In this document: positions 1 to 8,643 of the stretch, one piece after another
Layout: each line of letters opens with the position of its first letter
How positions within the stretch are numbered: position 1 is the first letter of the stretch
Assembly: GCF_900176395.1 (NCBI RefSeq)
Contig: NZ_FWXL01000014.1
Coordinates: 1-64,000 of the forward strand
Length of the DNA: 64,000 bases
Direction: 5' to 3'
Source of the DNA: Novosphingobium sp. B1
GTDB lineage: Bacteria > Pseudomonadota > Alphaproteobacteria > Sphingomonadales > Sphingomonadaceae
Made by a program: the position numbers and the translations under genes
The notes under the pieces: generated by a model
Told to the model about the DNA's origin: nothing
The model's database searches: none
The model's input: the letters and a program-made list of their open reading frames with translations, nothing else

Positions 1-281
1 GCATCGGCAGCATCGTTCTTGCCGCGCTTCACATAGGGCTTCACGTATTGCGGCGGCATCAGCTTCACTTCGTGCTCCAGTGCAGTCAGCTCACGCGCCC
101 AGTGATGGGCCGAGGCACATGCTTCCATCCCAACGAGGCAGGGCGGCAGTTTCTCGAACAGCTTCACCAGCTGACTGCGCGTCAACCTGCGCCGAAACAC
201 AGCATTACCCTGCGAATTGACGCCGTGAACCTGGAAAACCGACTTAGCCAGATCCAGCCCAACAACCGACACTTGCTCCAT
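1..281 (-). mobile_element. IS110-family transposase, N-terminal part (runs off window)
   Basis: Reading the minus strand from an ATG at 281 gives MEQVSVVGLDLAKSVFQVHG, the typical start of IS110-family DEDD transposases: the first catalytic Asp lies in GLDLAKS, and VGMEACASAHHWARELTALEH plus the C-terminal GKNDAADA follow as expected. A strong ribosome site (ggaaaggag) precedes the start. Only about 93 codons are inside the window, so the gene is cut by the window edge rather than demonstrably truncated. IS110 elements mobilise by a DEDD RuvC-like transposase with a bridge RNA made from the non-coding ends; 282 to about 370 would then be the IS left flank. The family call is firm and activity is unknown. 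Confidence 0.85.
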
Positions 282-675
282 CTCCAATCTCCTTTCCGGC
301 TCATTCGCAGAAAATATCACGCGGGGTGGAGAGCCGTCCAAGACATCAATTGCGGACCTTTGCGTCACGTAAAGTGAAAGCTGCCTCACTTTCTGTGATC
401 TGGCTTTCCTCGGGCGAGGCGGTGTAGACGTCACGAAAGCTGTCCGGCACCTTGATCTAGATGCGGAGCCCTTTCGCCAAAGACTTTGACTTGGAGAGGC
501 TGACAATTCTTTTCGCGCGCCTGCGGCTATTCGTGATCGCGACAGAGATAAGTTCTCCTTTGAGTATTTATGTAACTCACTTAAGTGTTCCTTTCGAGAA
601 GGCTCACCATGCCATGGTTGGGTGTTCGCCAATCGTGTCCGGGAGACGCTGCTTTGGCGCATCAGGCGGGGAAGG
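282..675. other. gene-poor segment next to the IS110 element
   Basis: No convincing gene. On the minus strand about 356-460 reads as an open C-terminal-like stretch (IKVPDSFRDVYTASPEES and on to a stop at the IS edge), which may be the tail of a gene broken by the insertion; I do not recognise it. The rest holds nothing I can name. Confidence 0.3.
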
Positions 676-1809
676 TTATGGCCGCTCGTATCGCCCTCTG
701 CCCATCGCCTCGAACAGAAGCGCGCGCCCGGCGATGAGGAGCCTGAGCGTTTCGAACGGGGGTGCGTTGATCTGCCCGGAATCGATCGTGACATGGATGA
801 TGCCGGAAGCGGTGGGCGAGATGGCGATGGTCTGGTCACGACCTGGCGCATAGTCAGCGCCGAGATCTACCCCGACAACGGCGCTCGATGGCTTTTCGGC
901 CACCAAGGCAAGGCCGCGCCTGGCCGTAACCAGCGCAATCTCATTGCCATCGGCAAGGTGCAGCCGCACCCTGACATCGCGGGCTCCCTGGCCGGATGCC
1001 ATGTCGAAGACGCGCAGGCCCAGCCCACCGGTCCACTGGCTTTCGAGAAGGTCGCGGGCCGAGCGTGGCACGGGCAGCGTGCAAGCTGGAGGAAGCGCAG
1101 GCGGCGCAAATTTGGGCTCGGGCAGGCCAGCCTTGCGGGCGGCGTCGACGGCGTCCCATCTTGCTGCTTCCCAGACGCTCATGGCCTCGGCGGCAGTAAG
1201 ACGGCCCGGCGCCCGATCCTTGTCGCCCGTCCCGTCAAACTCTGCAACGACCAGCTTTTCAGCGGTGGCTCTGGCAGCAATCGCGACGTTCATAGCCTTT
1301 GCCGCATCCGCATTCAGCGCTTCCGCACTGGGCGGAGAACCGGGGCTGTCCATCGCGATAGCGGGGGCAGCAGCGACATCAGTTGCTGCATTGAGGAAGG
1401 GGCAACGGGCGTAGACCTGCTCCTCGGCTTTCTCCTGCAGCCGCCGTAAGAATTCGTCTTCCGCAGCCTCGCTCCACGGCTCGACTTTACGGAAGGTGAA
1501 CAGTGGCTTGTCTGTCGACGGCGAAGCGGTCCGCAGCACGATCGCATCCGGTTCGCGCGCCCAGGCGCCTTTTGCAACCTGATCCACCGCGCCATAGGAC
1601 ATGAACCATTCGAAAGTGCCATCTTCGCGCAGCAGGAGTTCCGAGCCGGTTTCCATCACGCCTGACAGGTAGTAGTGACCGACAAAGCCAGGATCGACTT
1701 TTTGGACGGCAGCATGGGTGGCCTGTGTCTCGTGCCGGTCCGTGGCTCGAGCAAGGGCTGGCGGTCCGAACAAGACCGTTGCGGTCAAAGCCGGCAGGAT
1801 GAGCTTCAC
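676..1809 (-). CDS. exported protein of unknown function
   Basis: About 377 residues. I place the start at the GTG at 1809 because it overlaps the stop of the upstream gene by four bases (GTGA) and because it yields a clean signal peptide (VKLILPALTATVLFGPPALA). A longer upstream reading frame exists but is only the shadow of the preceding gene. The mature protein has a GHYYLSGVMETGSELLLREDG segment, which looks like a beta-rich lipocalin-like or DUF-type start, a central Ala-rich stretch and a C-terminal beta-rich part. I do not recognise a family. It forms a two-gene operon with the exported protein at 1806-2453, so the two probably act together in the periplasm. Confidence 0.7.
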   Translation of the reverse strand: MKLILPALTATVLFGPPALARATDRHETQATHAAVQKVDPGFVGHYYLSGVMETGSELLLREDGTFEWFMSYGAVDQVAKGAWAREPDAIVLRTASPSTDKPLFTFRKVEPWSEAAEDEFLRRLQEKAEEQVYARCPFLNAATDVAAAPAIAMDSPGSPPSAEALNADAAKAMNVAIAARATAEKLVVAEFDGTGDKDRAPGRLTAAEAMSVWEAARWDAVDAARKAGLPEPKFAPPALPPACTLPVPRSARDLLESQWTGGLGLRVFDMASGQGARDVRVRLHLADGNEIALVTARRGLALVAEKPSSAVVGVDLGADYAPGRDQTIAISPTASGIIHVTIDSGQINAPPFETLRLLIAGRALLFEAMGRGRYERP

Positions 1810-2453
1810 AGCGGTTTGCCCTCCTTGTCGATCAACTCGATCCGGTAGGAGCAACCGTAGAGCGTCTTGCCCCGATGGGTCGTCACGTTCGAGATGGTGC
1901 GGGCAATGGTGGTATGTGCTCCGAAGCTTTCGCCATCTGCCGGCAGCTCTGTCACGTCGACCATGACCCGCTCGCCCAAGAACTTGCGGAAAGGCAGGTC
2001 TGCTTCGATCGCGGCCCGGGTTGCCTTCCCCGATGCCACAATTTCCGCGATCAGTGGCTCGGGGTCGGCGGCATTGGCAATGCCTTCTGCCTTGGCCAGC
2101 GGAGCAGGATCGGAAAGGTCGAGAATGGCTAGCACGCCGGTGGACGAAAAGGCGATCCGGCGGGTGGTATAGGTCCCCGTCACGGCGATCGGTTCGGGCA
2201 GTTCGTACTCGTCGAGAAAGGCGTTGCCGGTGGCCACCTTGCGCCAATGACGCCGCCGTGCCTCGCCGTCATCACCGCCAACCGAAAAGGCAAAGCCGTT
2301 GTAGGTCGGCGCATCGAGATGGCAGTTGATTGCATCCACGATGCTCACGTCGGCGGGGTCGAAATCCTCATTGTCCTGCGCATGAGCAGGCCGGGCCATA
2401 AGCATCAGCGCGGCAGCGAGAAACAAGGCGCGGGCAGGCATCACGCGCGGCAT
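1806..2453 (-). CDS. exported protein of unknown function
   Basis: 215 residues from the ATG at 2453, starting with a signal peptide (MPRVMPARALFLAAALMLMA, cleavage near ARPAHAQ). The open frame continues upstream, but only this ATG begins a signal sequence. The mature part (DNEDFDPADVSIVDAINCHL, then an FSVGGDDGEARRRHW segment and a beta-rich C-terminus) matches no family I know. It overlaps the next gene by four bases, so translation is probably coupled. Function unknown. Confidence 0.7.
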   Translation of the reverse strand: MPRVMPARALFLAAALMLMARPAHAQDNEDFDPADVSIVDAINCHLDAPTYNGFAFSVGGDDGEARRRHWRKVATGNAFLDEYELPEPIAVTGTYTTRRIAFSSTGVLAILDLSDPAPLAKAEGIANAADPEPLIAEIVASGKATRAAIEADLPFRKFLGERVMVDVTELPADGESFGAHTTIARTISNVTTHRGKTLYGCSYRIELIDKEGKPL

Positions 2454-2457
2454 GGCT

Positions 2458-2733
2458 TCAAACGATCGCGCGCGGATGAGGTGACGGGCTGCCCTTGAAA
2501 CAGTCTCCCCTCGAACATCCAGTGTGCCGTTCGTAATGCTCCATGTGGGCTTTTTGGCCATCCTTGCCGGCCTTGTGGGCACGAACGCGTCCATGGCATT
2601 CCGGGCACCGCATCCGCCGGGTCTTAGGCATCTTGAGTGCCAGTTCGATCTCGATCGGCTGCCAGATCCCGTTGGCATGCAGCTCAGCAGCGATATCGGT
2701 CAATTCTTTCCTCTCCAACGGCACGAAGCTCAT
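2458..2733 (-). CDS. small zinc-finger-like protein
   Basis: 91 residues from the ATG at 2733. The core CPECHGRVRAHKAGKDG is followed by AHMEHYERHTGCSRGDCF; four Cys and several His arranged as CxxC...H...H...CxxxxC suggest a structural zinc site. Its stop lies 4 bases before the start of the exported protein at 2453, so it may be co-transcribed. Upstream start codons are possible but lack coding character (Cys- and Tyr-rich random-like residues). Role unknown; nucleic-acid binding is only an inference. Confidence 0.6.
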   Translation of the reverse strand: MSFVPLERKELTDIAAELHANGIWQPIEIELALKMPKTRRMRCPECHGRVRAHKAGKDGQKAHMEHYERHTGCSRGDCFKGSPSPHPRAIV

Positions 2734-3141
2734 GGCAGAAAAAACGGCATAAATGAAATTTCCTGCGTATCTGCAAGAAACATACTCCTTCCCCCAGCAC
2801 GCTAAACTGTACGGGGTAATATGGTGAGCTTCAGAAAGCATATGTGATTTTTGGGCAGAAGTTGCATATAAACTGCCCAAAACTTTAATTTAATGGCCAA
2901 ATGCGCAAGCTTGCACCCTTCCTCATGAGCTGCAGTCGTCGCGCGCATGTTCTCGATCCCCAAGTTGCATGGAATGTCGATCGTATAACCACTAAGATTC
3001 GCGACGTAGGTTTGCATTGCCTTTCAATTCCGCGGTGTTGTTGAAGGACAGTTCACAGGAGCCGTAAGGCGACATCTACCTATACGATTTGTCGCCTTGG
3101 CCTGATCGATTTCCCGGCGGGTAGTCTTCCGGGAGAGGACG
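2734..3141. other. intergenic, no gene seen
   Basis: Relatively AT-rich stretch with short frames on both strands that lack start signals or recognisable motifs. It may carry the promoter of the minus-strand genes below 2733. Confidence 0.4.
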
Positions 3142-3374
3142 ATGGGTTGTCTCGATGGCGAGGCATTGACGGCGATGAGTGTGCTGTTGAAGCAAGGGCA
3201 TACGTAGAGTGCGGTTGCGCGACTGCTTGGGATTACAGAGGGCGCGGTCCGTTATCACCGCCGCCGGCGCGCTGAGGGTGCGGTGGATAGGCGGAGCCGG
3301 CAGATCGGCAAGGCGGCCGAATATGCTGAAGCGATCGCGCACTGGCGCGGCGGCCGTGGCGATGGTGCAATCGA
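3142..3374 (+). pseudogene. broken transposase/integrase fragment (helix-turn-helix N-terminus)
   Basis: Plus-strand translation reads MGCLDGEALTAMSVLLKQGH-T-stop-SAVARLLGITEGAVRYHRRR and continues RAEGAVDRRSRQIGKAAEYA. The SAVARLLGITEGAVRYHRRR segment is the DNA-binding helix-turn-helix of IS21/Mu-type transposases. A TAG falls inside the helix-turn-helix, where relatives I recall carry a polar residue, and the frame ends shortly after with no catalytic domain. It is a remnant that abuts a tRNA-like 3' end, consistent with a decayed insertion hot spot. Confidence 0.6.
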
Positions 3375-3387
3375 CATTCCGCGGTCC

Positions 3388-3415
3388 GGGGATTCGAGTC
3401 CCTCCTCTGGCGCCA
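3388..3415 (+). tRNA. tRNA 3'-end-like fragment (T arm, acceptor strand, CCA)
   Basis: The 28 bases read as a T stem, a canonical TTCGAGT loop, the other T-stem strand, a 7-base acceptor strand (ctctggc), discriminator G and encoded CCA. The first T-stem pair (A-C) is mismatched and no tRNA body lies upstream, because a broken transposase does. It is best read as a left-over attachment-site copy of a tRNA 3' end rather than a functional tRNA. I cannot assign the amino acid. Confidence 0.4.
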
Positions 3416-3877
3416 TATTTTCTTGAATTAAATCAGTAACCTGATAAAATTTCCTCTGGGCAAACTTTAACGTGTTTCTCAATTCTGTTTACCACGAAAT
3501 CCGCCGATTCCCTTGGATTTACAGCGACTTTGGCAAGTCCGTGCAACATGGATGCAACATCGATTGCGCGCGTTTAGGCCGTCACTTTCTGGCGAGTGCT
3601 GAGATACGCGGCTGTCGCTCGCGCTCTTGCTCTTCTGCCTCTCGGCACGTCTTGCCTTATGCCGATTCATCCAGTGCCGCTCTGCCTGCCGTAGCGTTCT
3701 CAATACGTACGACTGGGCACTTGGGATCTATCGGTGCACGATGAGCGACCTCCTGAAGGCTCACAGCTAGAGCGGCCCGCTTGGGATTATTGCTGGCCTA
3801 ATCCCAGACCAGCAGGCTCATCTGTCCGGGGTAGCGGATGGGTCACTACAGGCAGCTTAGCAAGCGAGAGTGAGATG

Positions 3878-3917
3878 AAAACCCCCGGCCGGTTTCAAGG
3901 GGAGCTGCGGCCGGGGG
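3878..3917 (-). terminator. terminator-like hairpin, twin 1
   Basis: Ten-base arms CCCCCGGCCG (3882-3891) and CGGCCGGGGG (3908-3917) pair perfectly. On the minus strand the stem is followed by TTTTC, the form of an intrinsic terminator. It shares the CCCCCGG...GGGGG plus TTTT design with the hairpin 160 bases away, but no recognised gene lies directly upstream of either. Confidence 0.5.
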
Positions 3918-4035
3918 AGTGCGCTTGTGTCCGAGCGGTTCAAGACTGTGATCGCCGTTCGCATGATCAATTCGGGACCCTGGGTAGAGTTCCTGCAGAA
4001 AGGTTCTTTCGTTGGGGAAATCGGGCTATGATCGC

Positions 4036-4078
4036 AAAACCCCCCGGCGCGGCTGACGGACTGGGCTCCGGCCGGGGG
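4036..4078 (-). terminator. terminator-like hairpin, twin 2
   Basis: Arms CCCCCGGC (4041-4048) and GCCGGGGG (4071-4078), with TTTT following on the minus strand. It is similar in stem sequence to the hairpin at 3882-3917. This could end a small minus-strand transcript arising from the prophage-remnant side. Confidence 0.45.
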
Positions 4079-4357
4079 TAGTGGCCACGCGACGACGGTC
4101 TTTGCAGTCCTGGCGGGTTCGATAGGGAAGTTGGCCTGCGCTCGCTGCGTCATATGTTGCAGGAATCCAGTAGTTGCAAACGTCAGGCGTCGTTCAAAGC
4201 CTGCATGACCGATGGCCATTATGCAGGTCATCGCGCACGAAGCATTTGCCGGTAAGCATGGTGATACGTCCGAAATGGTCATATCCGGCAGAGTCGGCCA
4301 AGGGTCATGCTGCGTCCGCCTTGCCAACGCGTTAAGCGCACTCCTCGGATGTCGATC

Positions 4358-4600
4358 CTAAGGGCCGTCTCTACAATGGCTGACTTGCGAAAAGGCTCTT
4401 GGATCGATCGTGGCGTGGAGGCGCTCAGACGGCGCTTCGCTGTCCCGGAGAGCTTTCGGCTTGTCGAGCAAGCTTCCGCCCACGCTTGCCGCTAGTGCGA
4501 TGGCCTGCAGCGCCTTGGCGCCAATGCCAATCGCGGTGCCAATGCCCGGGATGAATGACGCGACCGTTGCGATCGCGCTGACTACTTTAGGGCCTTGCCA
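4358..4600 (-). pseudogene. phage tail-type protein fragment
   Basis: The minus-strand frame reads PKVVSAIATVASFIPGIGTA then IGIGAKALQAIALAASVGGS, LLDKPKALRDSEAPSERLHA, and soon stops. The hydrophobic glycine-rich start followed by a KP... linker is typical of the N-terminal membrane-like segment of phage tail-tip/host-specificity proteins. The rest of the gene is missing and no clear start codon remains. It lies directly downstream of a terminase fragment in the same orientation, which supports a prophage origin. Confidence 0.45.
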
Positions 4601-4617
4601 ATCTTCTACTCCTCAAA

Positions 4618-4850
4618 TCAGCGCGGTGATGTCCTATTGGTAGCCACGGCACTTAGTTCGGAGAGCGCCCACACCAGTGAGTCGGCTTGGTCTGGCGAGC
4701 CCTTCCCGACGTATCCAGCGCCGGTCATGGCGCAGATTTGGTCTTTGAGGTCGTTGAAGGCGCCGCAGTGGCTGACCTTGCCTTGTTCGTAGAGCGCCGC
4801 GATCGGCTTAGCCCGAAGAACGCTTTGGAGCGAGGCGCAATCCCCGCGTG
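4618..4850 (-). pseudogene. phage terminase large subunit, C-terminal fragment
   Basis: The minus-strand frame contains VLRAKPIAALYEQGKVSHCG, then AFNDLKDQICAMTGAGYVGK and SPDQADSLVWALSEL before a TGA. This is the conserved end of TerL-type terminases: RAEPIAALYEQGRV-like segment, LEDQMC, and the final nuclease-domain motif with Asp in PDxxDALVWAL. The ATPase domain is absent. With the tail-type fragment at 4358-4600 this marks a largely deleted prophage or gene-transfer-agent-like unit. Confidence 0.65.
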
Positions 4851-4976
4851 AAACGGGCCTCTACGAAGCAGGAACCGGACAGCAAACTCGCCGCATAGCT
4901 TTAATCAACTGCGGTGAGGTATGTGTGGGTTTCGCAGAGCGGTGTTCGACTTGAGGTGCAGCGTGCCATTAAGCCG

Positions 4977-6062
4977 CTATGGAATGCTATGCTGACGGGC
5001 CAATGCTAGTCGATCAGACTGATAAGATCCGAGCCACAAATCCGCTCCCACCAAGGCGGCCGCAGACAGGCCATTATATTCAGCGCGGGGGGTGCCATAT
5101 GCAAAGGTGGCAATGCGAGCGGAATTGATGTCGAGCTCACCGACCACCCAACCTCGGTGGCACAGCATGGAGTCAGCCTGACCGTTGACGATCTTGCGCA
5201 ACCCTCCACACGCAGGTTCGTCGAGCCGCATTCCGGCCAGCAGAAGATGTCCTCCAGTCCAGTGGATATTGTCCGGCATGAAGTCGGGCGCGATGATCTG
5301 GGCAAGAGCGCGGCGCGTGTCGGTGCGATCGAACACGACGACTGCATGCCAGCCAAACGCGACAACATAGAAGCGGCGCTGGTCGGGATCGACCTCGATC
5401 CCGTTATTACCCGGAAGATCAGTGCCAGGAAGAAGTTCGAAGCTTCGGTCGGCAGGGCGGCGCTGCCAGACTGCGCCTGTCCTGCGGCCAAGCATGAAGT
5501 CGCCGATCGTGGTGCCGGGGCGGGTCAGCACAGTAACCAGCAGGGTACCATCGTCGAATTGCGCAACACTGTTGCCGACCTGCCCTTGCGGCATGAGCAG
5601 GCAGCCACGCCATTGCAGTTTCGGTTCTTCGCCCTGTGCCAGCGCAACATCGAAGGCCTCGATTGATTCACGCCCGCCGTGATTGACAACGAGCAGCCGG
5701 TAGCGGCTCTGCGCCAAGGGGCGGAGGGACAAGCCACGTGTGTTGAACAGGTCAGGATCGGGCGGGCCGGGGCAGTCCGGAAAGGCTTGCATATCGAGAG
5801 CGATCTGACCTTCCGTACCGTTGTACCATTGCCGATAGGTGCGAGTGGGGGTGTCGACCAGTTTGAGCCCGGCACCTTTCGAGAAGCCACTGGCTATCAG
5901 CAGCGACGTGCCGGGCAGGGCGAGCAGGTCTTCCGGCTTTTGCGCTCCGCAGATGTAGCCAAGCTCGGTGTCCGCGCTGCAATCGGCAGGCTGTGCCGCG
6001 GCAGCAGGAGAGGTGAGCCAGGCTGCGAACGCGGCGAAGATCAACCGGAGAACTGGGCGCAT
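4977..6062 (-). CDS. exported SMP-30/strictosidine-synthase-like beta-propeller protein
   Basis: 361 residues with a signal peptide (MRPVLRLIFAAFAAWLTSPA, cleavage near AAAAQ). It has the look of a six-bladed propeller of the SMP-30/arylesterase type: repeated segments such as FNTRGLSLRPL, LVVNHGGRESIEAF, GNNGIEVDPDQRRFYVVAFG and PDNIHWTGGHLLLAG, the last two resembling the N-G-I and D-N-I metal-site motifs. It is the last gene of a minus-strand operon and its ATG overlaps the upstream esterase stop by one base (TGATG). It may open a lactone or bind a substrate in the periplasm. Catalytic activity is inferred. Confidence 0.7.
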   Translation of the reverse strand: MRPVLRLIFAAFAAWLTSPAAAAQPADCSADTELGYICGAQKPEDLLALPGTSLLIASGFSKGAGLKLVDTPTRTYRQWYNGTEGQIALDMQAFPDCPGPPDPDLFNTRGLSLRPLAQSRYRLLVVNHGGRESIEAFDVALAQGEEPKLQWRGCLLMPQGQVGNSVAQFDDGTLLVTVLTRPGTTIGDFMLGRRTGAVWQRRPADRSFELLPGTDLPGNNGIEVDPDQRRFYVVAFGWHAVVVFDRTDTRRALAQIIAPDFMPDNIHWTGGHLLLAGMRLDEPACGGLRKIVNGQADSMLCHRGWVVGELDINSARIATFAYGTPRAEYNGLSAAALVGADLWLGSYQSDRLALARQHSIP

Positions 6063-7615
6063 CAGTCCCTCGGGCGGCTAGACGCGGGACGGCTTGGCGC
6101 GGTGCCTCCGCGCAATAGCGGAAAGTCCTTGAGATGTGGCCAAGTTGTGATTGATGACTTTTCGCCGAGCCATACCAGTTTCGGACGGTCAGCCGAGAAC
6201 GCGGGCCACGTGCCTAAGGTGGCGCTGGTTGGCACGCCGCTTCGAGCAAAAGAGAGCAAGGCGCCGGCCATCTCGTTCTCAAGTGACTGGTCGGCAGGTT
6301 CCCAGATGCGGGTCTGACGGAACAGGTTCAGGGAATCACGCGTGCGCAGCCAGTAGGGCACGTCGCCGGTGTGATAGGCACCAACAATGGCCGGGTCGTG
6401 ATCGCTGAAGGTGATGCCAGGCGCGTAAGGCTGGCGGCGCGTGAACAGGTAGGCATAAGCGGGCGCCTTGCCAAACGTGGTTTGCACCTGTGCCCAGCGT
6501 CCCATTTGTAGCCCGACCGTTCCATCGCGGGCGATGTCTGCAGCCATGCGCGGCCCGCTTGATGCGTAGGCCTTGAGGATGGCATCAGCGGTTGAGGGAT
6601 AGCGTTGACGCACTGAGGAAATGACGTTCGCGTTGGGCGCGAAGGACTGGAAGCTTTCGTCGCGGGTGTAGCCGATCAGGATGGGGACATCGGATTGCTG
6701 GCGCGCGGCAAAGACGTCTTCGTTCGATCCAATGACTACCTTGCCATCGAGGACGATGGGGCTGCGCGGGGTGGTGGCGGCAATGACGCGGTCACCGGGG
6801 AGGGAGCGCAGTTCGGTGAGCGAGGCAACGCCCAGTTCCTTCTGCAATGCGAGGCCCTGATCCTCTGCCTTGGCCAGCGGTATGGGGGCGAGCATACCGC
6901 CGAACGCACCCCCGCTCATCGCCACGGCCTTGGCGAACAAGCCCTTGGCCAACGGGGAGGCCTGCAGCAGCGAGACCGACATTGCTCCCGCCGACTGTCC
7001 GACGATGGTGACGTTGGCAGGATCGCCGCCAAACTTCGCAATATTGCGCTGAACCCATTGCAGCGCGGCAATTTGGTCCATCAAACCATAATTGCCAGAG
7101 GCACCGGCTTCGGCCGTAAGATCGGGGTGAGCAAAGAAGCCGAGCGCGCCGACGCGATAAGCAAGGTTAACGCGGACCACGCCGTCGCGCGCCAGAGGCG
7201 CGCCCGAGTAGTTCGCCATCGAAGCCGAGCCGACGTTGAAGGCGCCTCCATAAATCCACACCACGACGGGCGCGTTTGCGGCGCTCTTCGGCGCCCAGAT
7301 GTTGAGATAGAGACAGTCCTCGCTGCTGGCCTCGTTGCCGAAGTAGTGGTTTTGCAGCGAACCACGCAAGGGCTGCAGGCATTCGGGGGCGAAGCGGTCA
7401 GCATGGGCCACGCCTTGCCAGGGCTGCACCGGCTGAGGCGCTTTCCAGCGCAATTCACGCAAAGGCGGCGCGGCGAACGGCACGCCGAGCCAGGCATCAA
7501 CGCCTGAGGGGAGGGTGACGCCTTCAATCTGGCCACCATCAACCGCGATCGGTTCGGCATGGGCGGACGTTGTGGCGGCGATAAGGAGCAGCGGCGCGAT
7601 CAACTTGCGGATCAT
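6062..7615 (-). CDS. exported type-B carboxylesterase
   Basis: 517 residues with signal peptide MIRKLIAPLLLIAATTSAHA. It carries the hallmarks of the COesterase family: oxyanion-hole YGGAF (about 122-126), EDCLYLNIW near 99-107, nucleophile Ser208 in GQSAGA, acidic residue Glu320 in YTRDES and His415 in GAYHTGDVPYW. It should hydrolyse carboxylic esters in the periplasm. The start overlaps the upstream hydrolase by four bases (ATGA). The position between another esterase and quiC suggests it releases a shikimate/quinate-type acid from an ester, an inference from context; feruloyl-type and generic aryl esters are equally possible substrates. Confidence 0.85.
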   Translation of the reverse strand: MIRKLIAPLLLIAATTSAHAEPIAVDGGQIEGVTLPSGVDAWLGVPFAAPPLRELRWKAPQPVQPWQGVAHADRFAPECLQPLRGSLQNHYFGNEASSEDCLYLNIWAPKSAANAPVVVWIYGGAFNVGSASMANYSGAPLARDGVVRVNLAYRVGALGFFAHPDLTAEAGASGNYGLMDQIAALQWVQRNIAKFGGDPANVTIVGQSAGAMSVSLLQASPLAKGLFAKAVAMSGGAFGGMLAPIPLAKAEDQGLALQKELGVASLTELRSLPGDRVIAATTPRSPIVLDGKVVIGSNEDVFAARQQSDVPILIGYTRDESFQSFAPNANVISSVRQRYPSTADAILKAYASSGPRMAADIARDGTVGLQMGRWAQVQTTFGKAPAYAYLFTRRQPYAPGITFSDHDPAIVGAYHTGDVPYWLRTRDSLNLFRQTRIWEPADQSLENEMAGALLSFARSGVPTSATLGTWPAFSADRPKLVWLGEKSSITTWPHLKDFPLLRGGTAPSRPASSRPRD

Positions 7616-8610
7616 TTCCGGGGCACGCCCAGCTTGTCGTGGAAGAAGTCGAAGGTCGCGTTCATCGCCTTTAACGAGGTGCGGCGGGTGTCATCAGGCG
7701 TCTGACCCATGAAGCTGTGGTCGGTGCCGGCATAGTAAGTGGCGCTGACCGGGACGCCTGCGGCCTTGAGAGCAGCTGCCAGTTCTTGCGACTGTGCAAC
7801 GGGCACGACCCTGTCGTCCACGCCGTGCAAGAGCAGTACGGGAGAATCCTTGGCGTCGACGTAGTTGATCGGGCTGGCGGCGCGAATGGCCTCGGGCGTG
7901 CAGACACCGTCCTTGCAGCCGAGCAGGCGCTGTTCGGCAGAGTCCTTCTGCGTGATCCGCGGCATCGAGGCGAAATCATGGATGCCGTACCAGGCAGCTG
8001 TGGCCTGAACGCAAGTGTCGTCGGCCGAGGCCGGGTCGAGCTTGGCGTCTATCCTGCCATCGGTGCAGGCGAGGCCAGCGAGCGCGGCAAGGTGCCCACC
8101 GGCCGACCCACCGAATACGCCAACGCGTGCGGGGTCAATGTGATACTGCGCAGCATTCTGGCGCAGGAAGCGCAGCGCGGCAAAGACGTCCTTGGCCTGT
8201 GCCGGGAAAGCAGCCTCGCCCGACAGGCGGTATTCGACGCTTGCGACGGTAAAGCCTTCAGCGGCGAAGGCGGCAAGCATCTTGGGGAAGTTCTCGAAGG
8301 CACCGGACTGACGGGTGTGCCCGCCCATCCAACCACCTCCATGGATATAGAGGACAAGTGGATGCGGGCCCTTGCCGGAGGGTACATAGATATCGACAAT
8401 CTGTGGGCGGTATCCGGGATTGACCTGATAAGTCACGTCGCGCCACGCCTGCACCCCACCAGGAAAGGCGACCGGCACTTGCGGGAACTTGTCGGCCATT
8501 GAAGGCTCTGGATTCACCAGGACGGAGCGCTCAGCCGGTTCCTTGGCGCTTGCGGAAGTCGCGGCGAGCGCGGCACAGGCGAGCGTTAGCAGCAGGGTGT
8601 AACGGGCCAT
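7612..8610 (-). CDS. exported alpha/beta hydrolase (BD-FAE/HSL-type esterase)
   Basis: 332 residues, signal peptide MARYTLLLTLACAALAATSA. HGGGW at 90-94 forms the oxyanion hole, Ser169 sits in GGSAGG, the likely acid Asp266 is in LHGVDDRVVP and His298 in TDHSF: a complete catalytic triad. The fold and motif set resemble bacterial feruloyl-esterase-like (BD-FAE) and family IV lipolytic enzymes. It precedes the type-B esterase with a four-base overlap, so the two exported esterases are probably co-expressed with quiC. The substrate is probably a plant phenolic or hydroxy-acid ester, from context only. Confidence 0.85.
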   Translation of the reverse strand: MARYTLLLTLACAALAATSASAKEPAERSVLVNPEPSMADKFPQVPVAFPGGVQAWRDVTYQVNPGYRPQIVDIYVPSGKGPHPLVLYIHGGGWMGGHTRQSGAFENFPKMLAAFAAEGFTVASVEYRLSGEAAFPAQAKDVFAALRFLRQNAAQYHIDPARVGVFGGSAGGHLAALAGLACTDGRIDAKLDPASADDTCVQATAAWYGIHDFASMPRITQKDSAEQRLLGCKDGVCTPEAIRAASPINYVDAKDSPVLLLHGVDDRVVPVAQSQELAAALKAAGVPVSATYYAGTDHSFMGQTPDDTRRTSLKAMNATFDFFHDKLGVPRK

Positions 8611-8643
8611 CTTGTCCTCTCCTTGATCGGTTTTCTTTGATGT

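Larger units (their letters stand above)
3416..4357. other. gene-poor segment with two hairpins
   Basis: No supported protein gene. The only structure I can see is the pair of GC-rich hairpins at 3882-3917 and 4041-4078, listed separately. Between them a 37-codon minus-strand frame (MRTAITVLNRSDTSALPRPQ...) runs through the first hairpin; there is no independent evidence that it is translated. Confidence 0.4.

Noticed and set aside
676..2247. A 523-codon minus-strand frame spanning two genes
   Set aside because: Its first 146 codons are Arg-rich shadow sequence of the gene at 1806-2453; a signal peptide begins at the GTG at 1809.
3857..4327. A 156-codon minus-strand frame covering the twin hairpins
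   Set aside because: No ribosome site or motif; it reads through two GC-rich hairpins, so it is more likely non-coding.
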